A DNA stretch of 64,000 nucleotides from Ureibacillus galli (lineage in GTDB: Bacteria; Bacillota; Bacilli; Bacillales_A; Planococcaceae), in NCBI RefSeq assembly GCF_014836845.1, contig NZ_JACSQA010000015.1, positions 19,691 to 83,690 of the forward strand. The letters are read 5' to 3'. This document shows, piece after piece, positions 27,715 through 36,839 of this stretch. Every line of letters starts with the position of its first letter. The stretch's first letter is position 1. The notes beneath the pieces were generated by a model. It searched no databases. It was not told the DNA's origin and saw nothing but the letters and a program-made list of their open reading frames with translations. The position numbers were made by a program, and so were the translations under genes.

Positions 27715-28087
27715 GATCGATTAATATTTAAATTCTAAATGATTAGAAGATCTTCGAAACATATGCTATTTTTATAGCGACCCTTTCGTTTCAATATCAG
27801 ATTAAAAATAAACATAAAGGTGAATTTAGTAATCTACATTAAATAGCATTAAATAGTTAACTTAAATAATCAGTGTTGTGTTTGTACAATATGAACAACG
27901 GGGCGCTCTCCTTTATTATAGGGAGAGTGTTCGTTTTGTTTAAGGACTTGATTGATATGAATGGAAATTTTTGTTAACATTTAGTGGGAAATATGAAATA
28001 ATTTTCATAGAATGATGGGATATAGTCTTTTGGATATTTATTTTAAAGATAATTGTTATTCTTAATCAAAAAATCGGAGGAAAGTAA
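27715..28087. other. Intergenic region with a family hairpin
   Basis: No gene is visible. At 27902-27932 GGCGCTCTCC pairs with GGGAGAGTGTTC around a TTTATTATA loop, followed by TTTTGTTT; the preceding TGAACAACG matches the hairpin-family leader. It probably terminates the serine hydrolase transcript. Confidence 0.55.
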
Positions 28088-28540
28088 ATGAAAGGGAAGT
28101 ATGAATTGAATAAAATAGTATTACTCATATTGGTTGTATTTATTTTAACTGGCTGCAATGGATTACCAAACGATACAATTAAAACACCAGAAGGCAAAGT
28201 CATTGTAGATGGAGAACCATATAAAATGATACCGGGTGATTACGAGTGGAGAGAAGACAATATTGATATTAGTTCAAAAAGTATTCCCAATTTAAATGAA
28301 ATGGCTGAGCTTTTCGAAACATTAGAAGTTGATAAAGGCGAGAAATTAAAATTTGAAATCGATCAAAAACCTTCTTCATTTACGGTTATTAAAATAGATG
28401 AAGATGGTCAAAGTGATAATGTTGAAGTAATAGAAGATGAAATAACTATGCCATTAGAAAGTGGCTATTATATTTATCAAATTGAAACGATATGGCCAAA
28501 TGGAAAACAAAAATTTGTTTTTGATGTAAACGTAAATTAA
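28088..28540 (+). CDS. Hypothetical lipoprotein
   Basis: ATG at 28088 follows CGGAGGAAAGTAA. The signal peptide ends in LTGCNG, with the lipobox cysteine near residue 25. The mature part of about 125 residues has the order YEW (start of a strand), a proline-linked SKSIPNLNEMAELFETLEVD, KLKFEIDQKPSSFTVIKID, and a final YYIYQIETIWPNGKQKFVFD. This pattern is shared with the lipoprotein at 44739, so the two are probably distant paralogues. Function unknown. Confidence 0.78.
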   Translation: MKGKYELNKIVLLILVVFILTGCNGLPNDTIKTPEGKVIVDGEPYKMIPGDYEWREDNIDISSKSIPNLNEMAELFETLEVDKGEKLKFEIDQKPSSFTVIKIDEDGQSDNVEVIEDEITMPLESGYYIYQIETIWPNGKQKFVFDVNVN

Positions 28541-28545
28541 TTAAA

Positions 28546-28580
28546 AGCCTTCTTTTTTTGCAAAATAGAAGGCTATAATT
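28546..28580 (+). terminator. Terminator hairpin
   Basis: AGCCTTCT pairs with AGAAGGCT around a T-rich loop, just after the lipoprotein stop. Confidence 0.6.
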
Positions 28581-28686
28581 AAATAACAATCTTAATTTTT
28601 ATATTTGATTTAAAGGAATTTATTATCATATATTTATTTGTTTTGAATTATAGTTACTTTTAATGAACATACTTCAGACTTGTCTA

Positions 28687-29175
28687 TTAATCGGTTTTTT
28701 GAAAAGTACTCGGCATTTTTACTAATATTACTGTACCTCGAGCGCAAAGCGTATCCTCTGCAAAAACTTCGGTATCAACCTTCCATCTTTTCGGATGAAT
28801 TTCTTCAACAGTCCCAACAGCTTTTAATGTAACTTGTTGAGGAGTTGGCTTCAGGTAATCTACATTCAGACTTGCAGTTACAAATCGAGGTGGGATTGTC
28901 CCATCACCAATTTCATTCCCATTTTTACGATGTAATGCGAGTGCAGCAGATCCTGTACCATGGCAATCGATTAATGAGGCGATTATGCCACCATATAAAA
29001 ACCCTGGAATACCCATATATTTTGATTCAGGATTAAAGAACGTTACAGTCTTGTCACCTTGCCAACCTGTTCGCAGGTGATGACCGTCTTTATTCAATCG
29101 ACCACACCCATAACACCAAGAGAAGTCATCAGGATAAACATCTTGAATTGCTTTTTCTATTCTGTATTCTTCCAT
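28687..29175 (-). CDS. PaaI-type hotdog thioesterase
   Basis: On the minus strand GAGGAGGTAGAGA precedes ATG at 29175. The 162-residue protein has the hotdog-fold signature of PaaI/YbgC-like acyl-CoA thioesterases: GFLYGGIIASLIDCHGTGSA (active-site helix), VTASLNVDYLKPTP and a C-terminal strand CARGTVILVKM. An N-terminal CYGCGRLNKDGHHLRT extension is typical of the subgroup with two cysteines. It should hydrolyse a small acyl-CoA; the substrate is unknown. Confidence 0.88.
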   Translation of the reverse strand: MEEYRIEKAIQDVYPDDFSWCYGCGRLNKDGHHLRTGWQGDKTVTFFNPESKYMGIPGFLYGGIIASLIDCHGTGSAALALHRKNGNEIGDGTIPPRFVTASLNVDYLKPTPQQVTLKAVGTVEEIHPKRWKVDTEVFAEDTLCARGTVILVKMPSTFQKTD

Positions 29176-29401
29176 TTCTCTACCTCCTCAATAATCTATT
29201 CTATAGATAGATATTCTGTTTTCTAAACTAGTATGCTAGCATCTATATGACTAAAGTATAAATTACTATTTTCTTACTATCAAATAGAATTCAGAATATT
29301 CCTTGAATAGGAGAGAATTATCATTTTGATTGCAACGAACTTTCCTATATAGACCTAGTGTAATTTTTAAACTGATATGGATTAAAATCAACTAGCTTTT
29401 T

Positions 29402-29890
29402 TTATATTGTATCAAACCTATCAGGTGTCCAGATTGCAATTTCATTGCCAGGAACTGCAACTACAAGCCAAAAATCGTCGTCAAATTCAACTCCTGCTTG
29501 CCAACATTCAAATTTGTCGTGATAACCATTTACAAAAATTGTGTATCCACTATCCAATGTGATAAACAGATGCGGAGTTTTCTTTCCTAATTGTATATTT
29601 ACGATTTTTTGTCTTCTAATTTTATATATCCTAACGTATTCTTCATCTTCAGAATAATCCTCGATTTCATCTTCATTAGATGGATGTACCTCGGTTTGAT
29701 TATGTAATAAACACCATTTTGATTCGATGTTGAGATACAATTGTCCGCCGTAATCTTCCGTACCTTCGTAATTTGTAAAATAAATTTTTACTGTTGCTGG
29801 AGAGATACCAAACTGCACTCCATCAACCTGTGCCCCAATAAATAGATGTTTTAATACTTTTTCGGCATAGATTCTATCCTCACTGTCCAA
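29402..29890 (-). CDS. Hypothetical acidic protein
   Basis: On the minus strand a GAGGAGGG sequence precedes ATG at 29890. The 162-residue protein is rich in strands, with GISPATVKIYFTNYEG, a very acidic central linker (EDEIEDYSEDEEY) and LFITLDSGYTIFVNGYHDKF followed by ECW. The last motif recalls DUF6188/immunity-like proteins, but the match is weak. No toxin partner is adjacent. Confidence 0.6.
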   Translation of the reverse strand: MDSEDRIYAEKVLKHLFIGAQVDGVQFGISPATVKIYFTNYEGTEDYGGQLYLNIESKWCLLHNQTEVHPSNEDEIEDYSEDEEYVRIYKIRRQKIVNIQLGKKTPHLFITLDSGYTIFVNGYHDKFECWQAGVEFDDDFWLVVAVPGNEIAIWTPDRFDTI

Positions 29891-30117
29891 TAAAGACCCT
29901 CCTCAAAAAAATTTAAAGAATACATGAATATGAAATGCCTTTATGGGAAGTACAACAGCGAAAGAAGAAGGGGAAAGGGAAGCAAGCAATACAAGTACTT
30001 AATAAGAAGTTTGATAGAATGTGCATGGGGCAAATTGCTAAGGGAAATGGCTATTTCATACGCAAAAAAATATTAAAGATAATCTTGTTAACCAAATGGT
30101 AAATAATTTAATAAAGA

Positions 30118-30294
30118 CTATTTTTGTTTACTCTCCTCAATCATTATTTTCGTTATATTTACTATTACTGCAACAGGGTAAATTATAACGAAGAGTGCTG
30201 ATACCTTTAGAGACCAATGATCTCTAATTATCACTTGATAAATCATGATAGCCGTTATAATAATCATAACGAATAAACTCAATTTTAGTCTCAT
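30118..30294 (-). CDS. Small two-helix membrane protein
   Basis: On the minus strand GGAG, nine bases upstream, precedes ATG at 30294. The 58-residue product has two transmembrane segments (LFVMIIITAIMIYQVII and ALFVIIYPVAVIVNI) separated by RDHWSLKVS, and a charged tail. It has the form of a short PepSY-less membrane peptide of unknown role. No family is recognised. Confidence 0.55.
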   Translation of the reverse strand: MRLKLSLFVMIIITAIMIYQVIIRDHWSLKVSALFVIIYPVAVIVNITKIMIEESKQK

Positions 30295-30698
30295 TATAGA
30301 ACGCTCCTAACATTTCCAATTACATCCATATATAATTGACCAAAGCATATTATTAAATGTTTTAATAGCATCGTCCACAAAGCCACCATACTAAAATCCT
30401 TAAGGTTAACTGTTACAGCAGACAAGTATTTAAGTGAGATATACACAATGGATTGTAGCATCAAAAAGAAAGGAATTTTCCTACTTCTTAAAGTATAACA
30501 ATTGATCTAAAGGGATTGAAGATAATCTCTCAATATTTAACATTTTTCTGAAATTAATAAAATGATGGGTTTACAAATACTTTACAAATTTTGGTGCATT
30601 AATAATAAATAAATATAGGGATTAATATTATGAATACCTTCCTGGTGTTACACCTTTTTAAGAAAGCATTTCTTTTGGAATTTTTTTTTGAAAACTAA
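30295..30698. other. Intergenic region
   Basis: About 400 AT-rich bases with no gene, repeat or convincing structure that I can support. Confidence 0.4.
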
Positions 30699-30800
30699 AT
30701 GGACACAAGAGAAGCTTGGTTATTAGTCATTAATAATATATTAATGACAGGGATTTCTTTTTACGTTATTCATTTCATTTATCTAAAGGAGGCAAAATGA
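30699..30800 (+). CDS. Possible small membrane peptide upstream of the gerC remnant
   Basis: ATG at 30699 opens a 33-codon frame (MDTREAWLLVINNILMTGIS...) with one hydrophobic helix. It ends by an ATGA overlap with a second, 25-codon frame at 30797 that has AAAGGAGG before it. The good ribosome binding site and overlap are the only evidence; either could be a remnant of a longer gene. Confidence 0.3.
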   Translation: MDTREAWLLVINNILMTGISFYVIHFIYLKEAK

Positions 30801-30915
30801 CCATTCCTAATAATGTTTTGGCACTCCATGAACAAGTTTTGCATCCTGAAAAAATGTATATTTTATTACACTAAGGATAATTCTAGTTTTAAGTAAAAAA
30901 TTGGAGAAAAACATT

Positions 30916-32050
30916 ATGTTTAAAAAGCGTAAGTTAAAATGGTTTATATTTTTTATTTCTATCTGCTTAATTCTCACTGCTTGTACGGAAACAAAATTAC
31001 TTGAGAGAATTAGCATAGTCACTTTAATTGGTTATGATAAAGAAGAAGATCTTTTGTCTGCAACAGCAGTGGTTCGTCAAATTAATCCAGAATTTCAAAG
31101 TAATATTGAAATTCACTCCGAAACAGCTGCAACGAGTAAAGAATCCAAACTCAAAGTTGATTTAGAAATAGCTAAAAAACTCGGAACCGGTCAGTTGAGG
31201 GTCGTTTTGTTTGGAGATGACTTAGCGAAAGAAGGTTTAGAGGAAGCCGTTCACACTATTGCAATGAATCCTGAAATGGCCACAAGTATTTACTTAAGTG
31301 TAGTTAGGGAAAACAAAAACATTACTAGAAAACAAGTATGAAAACATTACAGATGTTGGTCAACATATATTTAATTTATTGGATCATAACATTAAACAGC
31401 AACAAATGATTTCTTCCACGTTTCATGAAGTTGAAAGAGATATTTCTTCACCATTACGAGACTTTGCTCTACCAATAATAAAAAAGATTGAGGAATATAT
31501 CGATATTTCAGGGGTTGCTTTATTTAAGGAAGGGAAGATGGTAGGTAATCTACCGGCAACCGATGTTTTCTATATTATGTTGACGAGAAAAGATATTAAA
31601 GATGGAACAGCGCAACTGGTTTTACCAGCAGAATTACTCAATCATTCTAAAAATCCACCCGAAAACCTACCAGAAGATTTACCAATTGCCATTGATGCTA
31701 TTAATTCAAAAAGAAAATTAGAAATAACCGACCATAATAAAAATGAAATTGATTTAAATATTAAGTTAGATTGTCGATTGGTAGAGATTCATTCCAGCCT
31801 TTCGGTTGGGGATAAAAAAATAACAGAAAAAATAGAAGAAGAAATAAATAAAAAAATGGAATCTGAAATAAAAAGGATTATTGAATATAGTCAAGAAGTG
31901 AATTCCGATATTTTTGGCTTTGGCGAACATTTTTATGCTCAAGTAAGAAACTCTAAATTAACGGAAGAAAAATGGCGTGAATTGTATCCGGAAATGAAGG
32001 TCAATGTAAAGGTTGATACAGAAATTATACGAAATGGTGTAACCGAATAA
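30916..32050 (+). pseudogene. Ger(x)C-family spore germination lipoprotein, frameshifted
   Basis: ATG at 30916 follows TTGGAGAAAAAC. The first 142 codons encode a lipoprotein signal (LILTACTETK), then the Ger(x)C N-terminal domain (LERISIVTLIGYDKEED, LGTGQLRVVLFGDDLAKEG) and stop at 31339. A shift near 31320-31330 restores the frame: LLENKYENITDVGQHIFNLL, then the C-terminal domain (VALFKEGKMVGNLPATDVFY, DIFGFGEHFYAQ, EKWRELYPEMKVNVKVD) to 32050. Joined, the protein has normal length, so one indel separates it from function. The A and B receptor subunit genes usually found beside gerC are absent. Confidence 0.85.
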
Positions 32051-32094
32051 TATTTGTTGTTGTACCTCTTATATTGGAATAACAAGATGAATAT

Positions 32095-32138
32095 GAAAAG
32101 AGGATGTAAGAGATATCCACCTCATACATCCTCTTTTC
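32095..32138 (+). terminator. Terminator after the gerC remnant
   Basis: GAAAAGAGGATGTA pairs perfectly with TACATCCTCTTTTC across a 16-base loop. It is a long stem without a separate T tract. Confidence 0.7.
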
Positions 32139-32250
32139 GACTTTTCTGTTTTATGTAAGATTGCTTACAAACCAGCCTACCTATGAAACCACAAGGACAG
32201 TCATTTACCTCGAAGAAAACTTCAAAGTTGTATGGTAGGATTTTATGAAT

Positions 32251-32322
32251 ACTAAACACTCCATACTAATCACTGATTTGCTTAAGTACTAAACACTGAA
32301 CACTCATTACTGAACACTAAAT
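32251..32322. repeat. Degenerate heptad repeat ACTRAAC
   Basis: About six copies of ACTAAAC/ACTGAAC-like units are spread over 72 bases, partly in direct succession (ACTAAACACTGAACACT). The rest of the 32051-32417 interval holds only the terminator before it and no gene. Confidence 0.5.
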
Positions 32323-32417
32323 GTCTTTTGATTTAAAACGTTTGCTATCTCTAGCAAACCCATATGAGTGTGACTGATTTTTAGTGATTTACAACGGTAT
32401 GCAAGCAACATTGAAAT

Positions 32418-33002
32418 TTAATCAATATCGACGTCAATTAATGTTCTAGCATTCACTTCATTTAAAGTACCATCAATCTCAGTCATAAACTCAACTAAAA
32501 ATGAATCAAGTTCATCTATTTTTTCGATTGGAACTAAGTATAACACATCAGCAAGAACTTCTTTTTTCACCTGCTCCGATAAACCTTCTGTTTTCATGTT
32601 TTGATTAAATGTATCAACTTCTCGTGTTGCTTTTTTTACAGCATGTTGATAAGCGGTTTTCAAATTTGATAAATACTCTTGTATGTCATTTTTATAAACT
32701 AATGCTTCAGCAATTTTTAACGTTTTACCTGCAACAATTATTTCTGTTTCTAAATTCGCTTTGTTGATAGCTAATGTGAGCTTTATATAGTTATCTTTTA
32801 GATCGTGAAATTGTTGAAATAATGATTTTACTTTTTCAGTAGCCTCACGGTGATTTTTTTTAATATCTGATTTTTCGTTTGATAAGATATGTAATCTTTT
32901 ATTATTAATAGCACTGTGATTCGAAATATCTTCTATAATTTTATCCAATTGGGCTTTTATCGTTTTTTTACGTGTCATAGCACGTGCAATGGTCATTTGC
33001 AT
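32418..33002 (-). CDS. Coiled-coil protein, DIP1984-like
   Basis: On the minus strand AAAGGTG precedes ATG at 33002 (TTG at 33005 is an alternative). The 194-residue protein is almost entirely helical. A central IAGKTL-type motif, LTLAINKANLETEIIVAGKT followed by LKIAEALVYKNDIQEYLSNL, resembles DIP1984/phage-associated proteins in which the first helix pair is joined by a short hairpin. There is no signal peptide. The function of the family is unknown; some members sit in phage regions, but no phage genes are visible nearby. Confidence 0.65.
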   Translation of the reverse strand: MQMTIARAMTRKKTIKAQLDKIIEDISNHSAINNKRLHILSNEKSDIKKNHREATEKVKSLFQQFHDLKDNYIKLTLAINKANLETEIIVAGKTLKIAEALVYKNDIQEYLSNLKTAYQHAVKKATREVDTFNQNMKTEGLSEQVKKEVLADVLYLVPIEKIDELDSFLVEFMTEIDGTLNEVNARTLIDVDID

Positions 33003-33154
33003 CAAGAAACACACCTTTCTTTTAGGGAGAATACGAATATATAATAACATATTTTTACAATATTTTGGGAAAGAAATAATCATCCATGCTGTTTGACGAA
33101 ACATCCTTTCCATGCTACATTAATCTCATAATACAAAAAGGTGTGGTGAATTAT

Positions 33155-33285
33155 GTCGGTAGTAGGTGTCAACTAATTGTTTTTAGTTGAATAAGGTACT
33201 TATTTTCTGGTTAAAGCCAGTTTATTAAGTATGCCTTTTTTCAAATATGTTATTTTAACATTTTTGAGTACCTACTATCAGACTG
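33155..33285. other. Structured element with outer inverted repeat and three inner hairpins
   Basis: TAGTAGGT near the left end pairs with ACCTACTA near the right end, extended by GTC/GAC. Inside are CAACTAA-TTAGTTG, a longer arm (AAGGTACTTA...CTGG loop CCAG...AAGTATGCCTT, followed by TTTT) and ATGTTA-TTTT-AACAT. The layout is a four-way junction. The second arm could be a terminator. It may be a small RNA or a MITE-like insertion; no direct repeats were established. Confidence 0.5.
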
Positions 33286-33308
33286 CTTCTCTTTCCATAT
33301 ATTCGTTT

Positions 33309-33466
33309 AGCATAAAATGTAAGACATAAAGCTTCACATAGCTAAGTCTTATTTGATTATGCTCTTCGAAATATGATCTTGTTTCTACAAGATTATGCCC
33401 GCGGAAGCTTTCTGTCCAATTTGATGGTTTAAATTGGAAGGTAGGGAAGGCTTTAGCGGGCTTATT
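33309..33466 (+). promoter_or_regulatory. Structured 5' leader of the MutS2-like gene
   Basis: Three hairpins follow one another. AGCATAA/TTATGCT encloses TAAGAC/GTCTTA (33309-33363). ATCTTG/CAAGAT follows at about 33375. Last comes a long imperfect hairpin closed by GCCCGC (33397) and GCGGGC (about 33456-33461), with CCAATTT/AAATTGG at its tip. The start codon is about 28 bases after the last arm. No known riboswitch or T-box consensus is recognised. Confidence 0.5.
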
Positions 33467-33489
33467 TTATTTGGAATGAGGATGATAAT

Positions 33490-35394
33490 ATGAATCATAT
33501 GACCTTTGAAAAATTACACTACCAAGAATTAAAAAATAAAGTTAAAAACCACTGTGTCAGTAGTTTAGGAAAAGAGTTAATCGAAAAATTAGAACCTAGT
33601 TCGAATTTAAAAGTTGTTCGTAATCGTTTAAATGAAACGAGTGAGGCGAGAAAGTTATTGGACGCTGAAAAGCATTTGCCATTGACTGGCATTTCCAATA
33701 TAACAAACCATATTGAAAAATTAGAAAAAGGGTTGATATTAACGCCGACAGAATTACTTGCAGTTGCTGATTTTTTAAGGGGATGTAGAAAAATCAAGAA
33801 GTTCATGGCGGATAAGGAATTTTTTGCCCCTGTACTTTATTCCTATGCACTTTCTATCACGGAATTACGCAATATTGAAGAGGATATTTTATTTGCTATT
33901 AAAGGAAATCGAGTTGATTCAGGCGCTAGTAAAGAATTAAAACGCATTAGAAATCAGATAGCGAAAGTAGAAGAGAAAATTGAAGAACGACTGAATAAGT
34001 TTCTGAAAAGTGGAGCCAATAAAGAATATATCCAAGAATTTTATATTAGTAAAAAAGACGACCGTTTCACGATTCCAATTAAAGCGTCCTTTAAAAATCA
34101 TGTAGCAGGAACGATTATTGAAACATCTTCTAAAGGATCTACAGTATTCATTGAACCTGAGACTGTTGCGAAGCTTAATATAGAATTAGTGAGTTTAAAA
34201 TCAGAAGAATCCGTTGAAGAATATCAAATTTTAGCAACGTTGACCGGAGCGATTTATGAATCTTTACATGAAATAAGAGTTAATATTGACTGCATTAGTC
34301 AGTACGACATGATTTTTGCGAAGGCCAAGTATAGTAAAAGTACGGATGCTATCGAACCGAAGATCAATAATTACGGCTATATAAAATTAATCGATAGTAA
34401 ACACCCATTATTAGAAGGCAACATTGTCCCATTAGATTTTGAAATTGGAAAGGATTATAGAAGCCTAGTTATTACAGGTCCAAATGCGGGTGGGAAAACT
34501 GTCGTATTAAAGACAATTGGAATTTTAACTTTAGCTGTCATGTCGGGGATTCATATTATGGCAAAACCAGGAACGGAAATTGCTATTTTTGATCACGTCT
34601 TTGTGGATATAGGGGATAATCAAAGTATAGAAAATGCACTAAGTACTTTTTCTTCCCATATGAAAAATATTTCAGAGATTATGAGTAAAGCTACTAATAA
34701 TACGCTGTTATTATTTGATGAAATTGGAAGTGGAACGGAGCCAAATGAAGGTGCTGCTTTAGCCATCGCCATTTTAGAAGAGTTTTACCATATGGGATGT
34801 ATTACAATTGCAACAACTCATTATGGGGAAATTAAACGCTATTCTGAAATGCACGATGACTTTATGAATGCGGCCATGTTATTTGATAGCGCTGAATTGA
34901 AGCCGTTGTATAAGTTATTAATAGGGAAATCAGGAGAGAGTAATGCACTTTGGATTTCCGGTAAGATGAATATCCGTGAGAATGTTTTGAAGCGGGCTCA
35001 ATCCTATATAGAAAATAAAAATTATAATCTCGAAGTAATCAACGAAAACAAAATAAAAAAACAAGTACATGAAGCACAAAAGCAATTAGAGACAGAACAT
35101 TATGATATCGGTGATCGGGTAAAATTAATCAGCCAAGATGATTATGCCATTGTCTTTGAGCCGAAAGATAAATTTAATAACATTAAATTATTTTATAAAG
35201 GTGAAATATTGGAAGTTAATATTAAACGGATTCAATTGGATATTAAAGCAAGTCAATTATATCCTGAAGGGTATGATATCAACACCTTATTTACGAATTA
35301 TCAAGAAAGAAAGCTGCAGCATGACCTAGAGAGGGGTTCAAAAAAGGCATTGCGAAAAGTGCAAAAGGAAATTCGAAATAGAAATCAAGAATAG
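33490..35394 (+). CDS. MutS2-like ATPase lacking the Smr domain
   Basis: ATG at 33490 follows GAATGAGGATGATAAT. The 634-residue protein has the MutS core (about 1-300, GNRVDSGASKELKRIRNQIA and TIIETSSKGSTVFIEP) and the ABC-type ATPase: ITGPNAGGKTVVLKTIG (Walker A), LLLFDEIGSGTEPNEGAALA (Walker B/signature) and TTHYGEIKRYS. Canonical MutS2 has about 785 residues with a C-terminal Smr nuclease. Here the region after the ATPase is a coil plus a small beta unit (YDIGDRVKLISQDDYAIVFE) and a basic tail, with no Smr motif. It is a distinct MutS2 paralogue, perhaps in recombination or ribosome-linked quality control; function inferred only. Confidence 0.88.
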   Translation: MNHMTFEKLHYQELKNKVKNHCVSSLGKELIEKLEPSSNLKVVRNRLNETSEARKLLDAEKHLPLTGISNITNHIEKLEKGLILTPTELLAVADFLRGCRKIKKFMADKEFFAPVLYSYALSITELRNIEEDILFAIKGNRVDSGASKELKRIRNQIAKVEEKIEERLNKFLKSGANKEYIQEFYISKKDDRFTIPIKASFKNHVAGTIIETSSKGSTVFIEPETVAKLNIELVSLKSEESVEEYQILATLTGAIYESLHEIRVNIDCISQYDMIFAKAKYSKSTDAIEPKINNYGYIKLIDSKHPLLEGNIVPLDFEIGKDYRSLVITGPNAGGKTVVLKTIGILTLAVMSGIHIMAKPGTEIAIFDHVFVDIGDNQSIENALSTFSSHMKNISEIMSKATNNTLLLFDEIGSGTEPNEGAALAIAILEEFYHMGCITIATTHYGEIKRYSEMHDDFMNAAMLFDSAELKPLYKLLIGKSGESNALWISGKMNIRENVLKRAQSYIENKNYNLEVINENKIKKQVHEAQKQLETEHYDIGDRVKLISQDDYAIVFEPKDKFNNIKLFYKGEILEVNIKRIQLDIKASQLYPEGYDINTLFTNYQERKLQHDLERGSKKALRKVQKEIRNRNQE

Positions 35395-35464
35395 TTGTCG
35401 ATGAAGAATAAGTGAATCTCCTACATCGAAGTAAAAACTTTACTACTACATTACAGTATTGGTT

Positions 35465-35493
35465 AAGGAACCTCGAATGGGGTTCTTTTTCTA
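35465..35493 (+). terminator. Terminator after the MutS2-like gene
   Basis: AAGGAACC pairs imperfectly with GGGTTCTT around TCGAATG and is followed by TTTTTC. Confidence 0.65.
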
Positions 35494-35662
35494 TGATAAA
35501 TGACCCTCTTTTTGTTATTTCAATAATGATAGATGAATGATGTTTTTCTATACGCGTCCATATTGTTGATGATGACACCTAAACAATTATAGGAAAGAAG
35601 GAATTTTTATCCTTTATGCATAATAACTTAGACTAAATATGCACCGGGAAAGGGTGAGGTAA

Positions 35663-36061
35663 ATGAATTCGATAATAGAAATCGTCGTAAAAGAAGAGGA
35701 TATTGATAGTTTAGGTCATGTGAATCACATTGTTTATTTTCAGTACCTTCAAGATGGTCGAACAGACTGGTTTAAGAAGACGGGCCTATCATTCGAAAGT
35801 TTACACAAAAAAAGTATAGAGTCTGTTGTATTAAAGATAGAGGTGCTGTATAGGAAGGAAGCCAAGTTAGGTGAGTACTTAATCGTTGAAACGAACCCAT
35901 TGCGATTGGGCAATACGAGCTTTTCCTTTGAGCAAAGAATTCTCAATCAGAAAAATGAAGTTATTACTGAAGCAACGGTGACAGAGGTGATGTTTGACTT
36001 GAGAACGAGAAAATCGACACCTATTGTCCAGGAGATTATACGTGGTTTCCAAAATGATTAA
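35663..36061 (+). CDS. 4HBT-type acyl-CoA thioesterase
   Basis: ATG at 35663 follows AGGGTGAGGTAA. The 132-residue protein has the 4-hydroxybenzoyl-CoA thioesterase pattern: EEDIDSLGHVNHIVYFQYLQ (Asp and His-Asn-x-x-Tyr motif of the active site), then VVLKIEVLYRKEAKLGEYLI and a conserved TEATVTEVMFDLRTRKS end. It is of FadM/YbgC-like length and should cleave acyl-CoA; the substrate is unknown. Confidence 0.9.
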   Translation: MNSIIEIVVKEEDIDSLGHVNHIVYFQYLQDGRTDWFKKTGLSFESLHKKSIESVVLKIEVLYRKEAKLGEYLIVETNPLRLGNTSFSFEQRILNQKNEVITEATVTEVMFDLRTRKSTPIVQEIIRGFQND

Positions 36062-36260
36062 TTTTCAGAGTCAAGTAACGTTTTTAGTTATTTCTTTAAT
36101 GTCCCCATTTTAGTAATTAGGCGAAATCTTAAATCCGAAATGGTATATATATTGGAAATATTGAATATTGCCGATGGGAAGGCATATGATAATGAAGTAA
36201 TTGAAACGAATCTTGAAAGTACGGATTCGTAAAATAATTCAAAATTGTTATTCCATAGAT

Positions 36261-36296
36261 GGTCGCTTTCCAGAAAATTTGGAAAGCGTCCTTCTC
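36261..36296. repeat. Hairpin of the dispersed intergenic family
   Basis: CGCTTTCCA pairs with TGGAAAGCG around GAAAATT, followed by TCCTTCTCCT. TTATTCCATAGATGGT precedes it, close to the family leader. It lies in the 36062-36358 gap, which otherwise contains only a start-less open stretch. Confidence 0.6.
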
Positions 36297-36358
36297 CTGA
36301 AAGGGCATATTTTTGACATATACATAAAAAATAGGAATTTATATAAGGGGGGATGGAG

Positions 36359-36643
36359 TTGGAAATACACTGGGTAAATGGACAATATCGAGAAGATGAA
36401 AGGATTTTTGATTCTCAGTTTGAAGTACATGAATGGACGGATTCCTTGTATCAAGATTTCGCATATTGCTTTTTTAGAAAAGAACTTGTAGGTTATGCAA
36501 CACCTGATATAAAGGTAATTGATTATTTAACTAAATTAATACCAGAATGGGCGGAATACGTTAATGTACAAGTTATTTTGCATAGAGATGAGATTCAAGT
36601 AGATGGTAAATTTAAGTATAGAATTTGGACCTCTTATAATTAA
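36359..36643 (+). CDS. Hypothetical protein
   Basis: AAGGGGGG lies directly before ATG at 36353, too close to use, and six bases before TTG at 36359, which is preferred. The 94-residue protein (EIHWVNGQYREDERIFD, then YQDFAYCFFRKELVGYATPD, and EIQVDGKFKYRIWTSYN at the end) is small and alpha/beta. I do not recognise a family. Confidence 0.55.
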   Translation: MEIHWVNGQYREDERIFDSQFEVHEWTDSLYQDFAYCFFRKELVGYATPDIKVIDYLTKLIPEWAEYVNVQVILHRDEIQVDGKFKYRIWTSYN

Positions 36644-36839
36644 ATATAAATAATCATTTTTCTTAAAATACAGTTTATGAAATAACAGAATGAATATTTT
36701 GTTAAAGTAGAAACGTTTATTAAAGTCGTGTTAATAATTGTTAAAAAAGCAAAATTATAAACAAAATGGATGTAATGATACGATTATTTAGTGTATAGTA
36801 AAGTGAAAAATCCACTTAATTTTGATATTGGAGGTTCCT

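Noticed and set aside
29920..30110. Open stretch (PLWEVQQRKKKGKGKQ...) as a transposase remnant
   Set aside because: It is short, has no start or ribosome binding site and no transposase motif that I can name.
31310..31345. Programmed frameshift in gerC
   Set aside because: No slippery heptamer followed by a stable structure is evident; a simple indel is the better explanation.
33309..33489. T-box leader before the MutS2-like gene
   Set aside because: The T-box AGGGTGGNACCGCG motif and specifier layout are absent, and the gene is not an amino-acid gene.
36062..36230. Open stretch ending NEVIETNLESTDS as a gene
   Set aside because: It lacks a start codon with a ribosome binding site and shows no recognisable motif.
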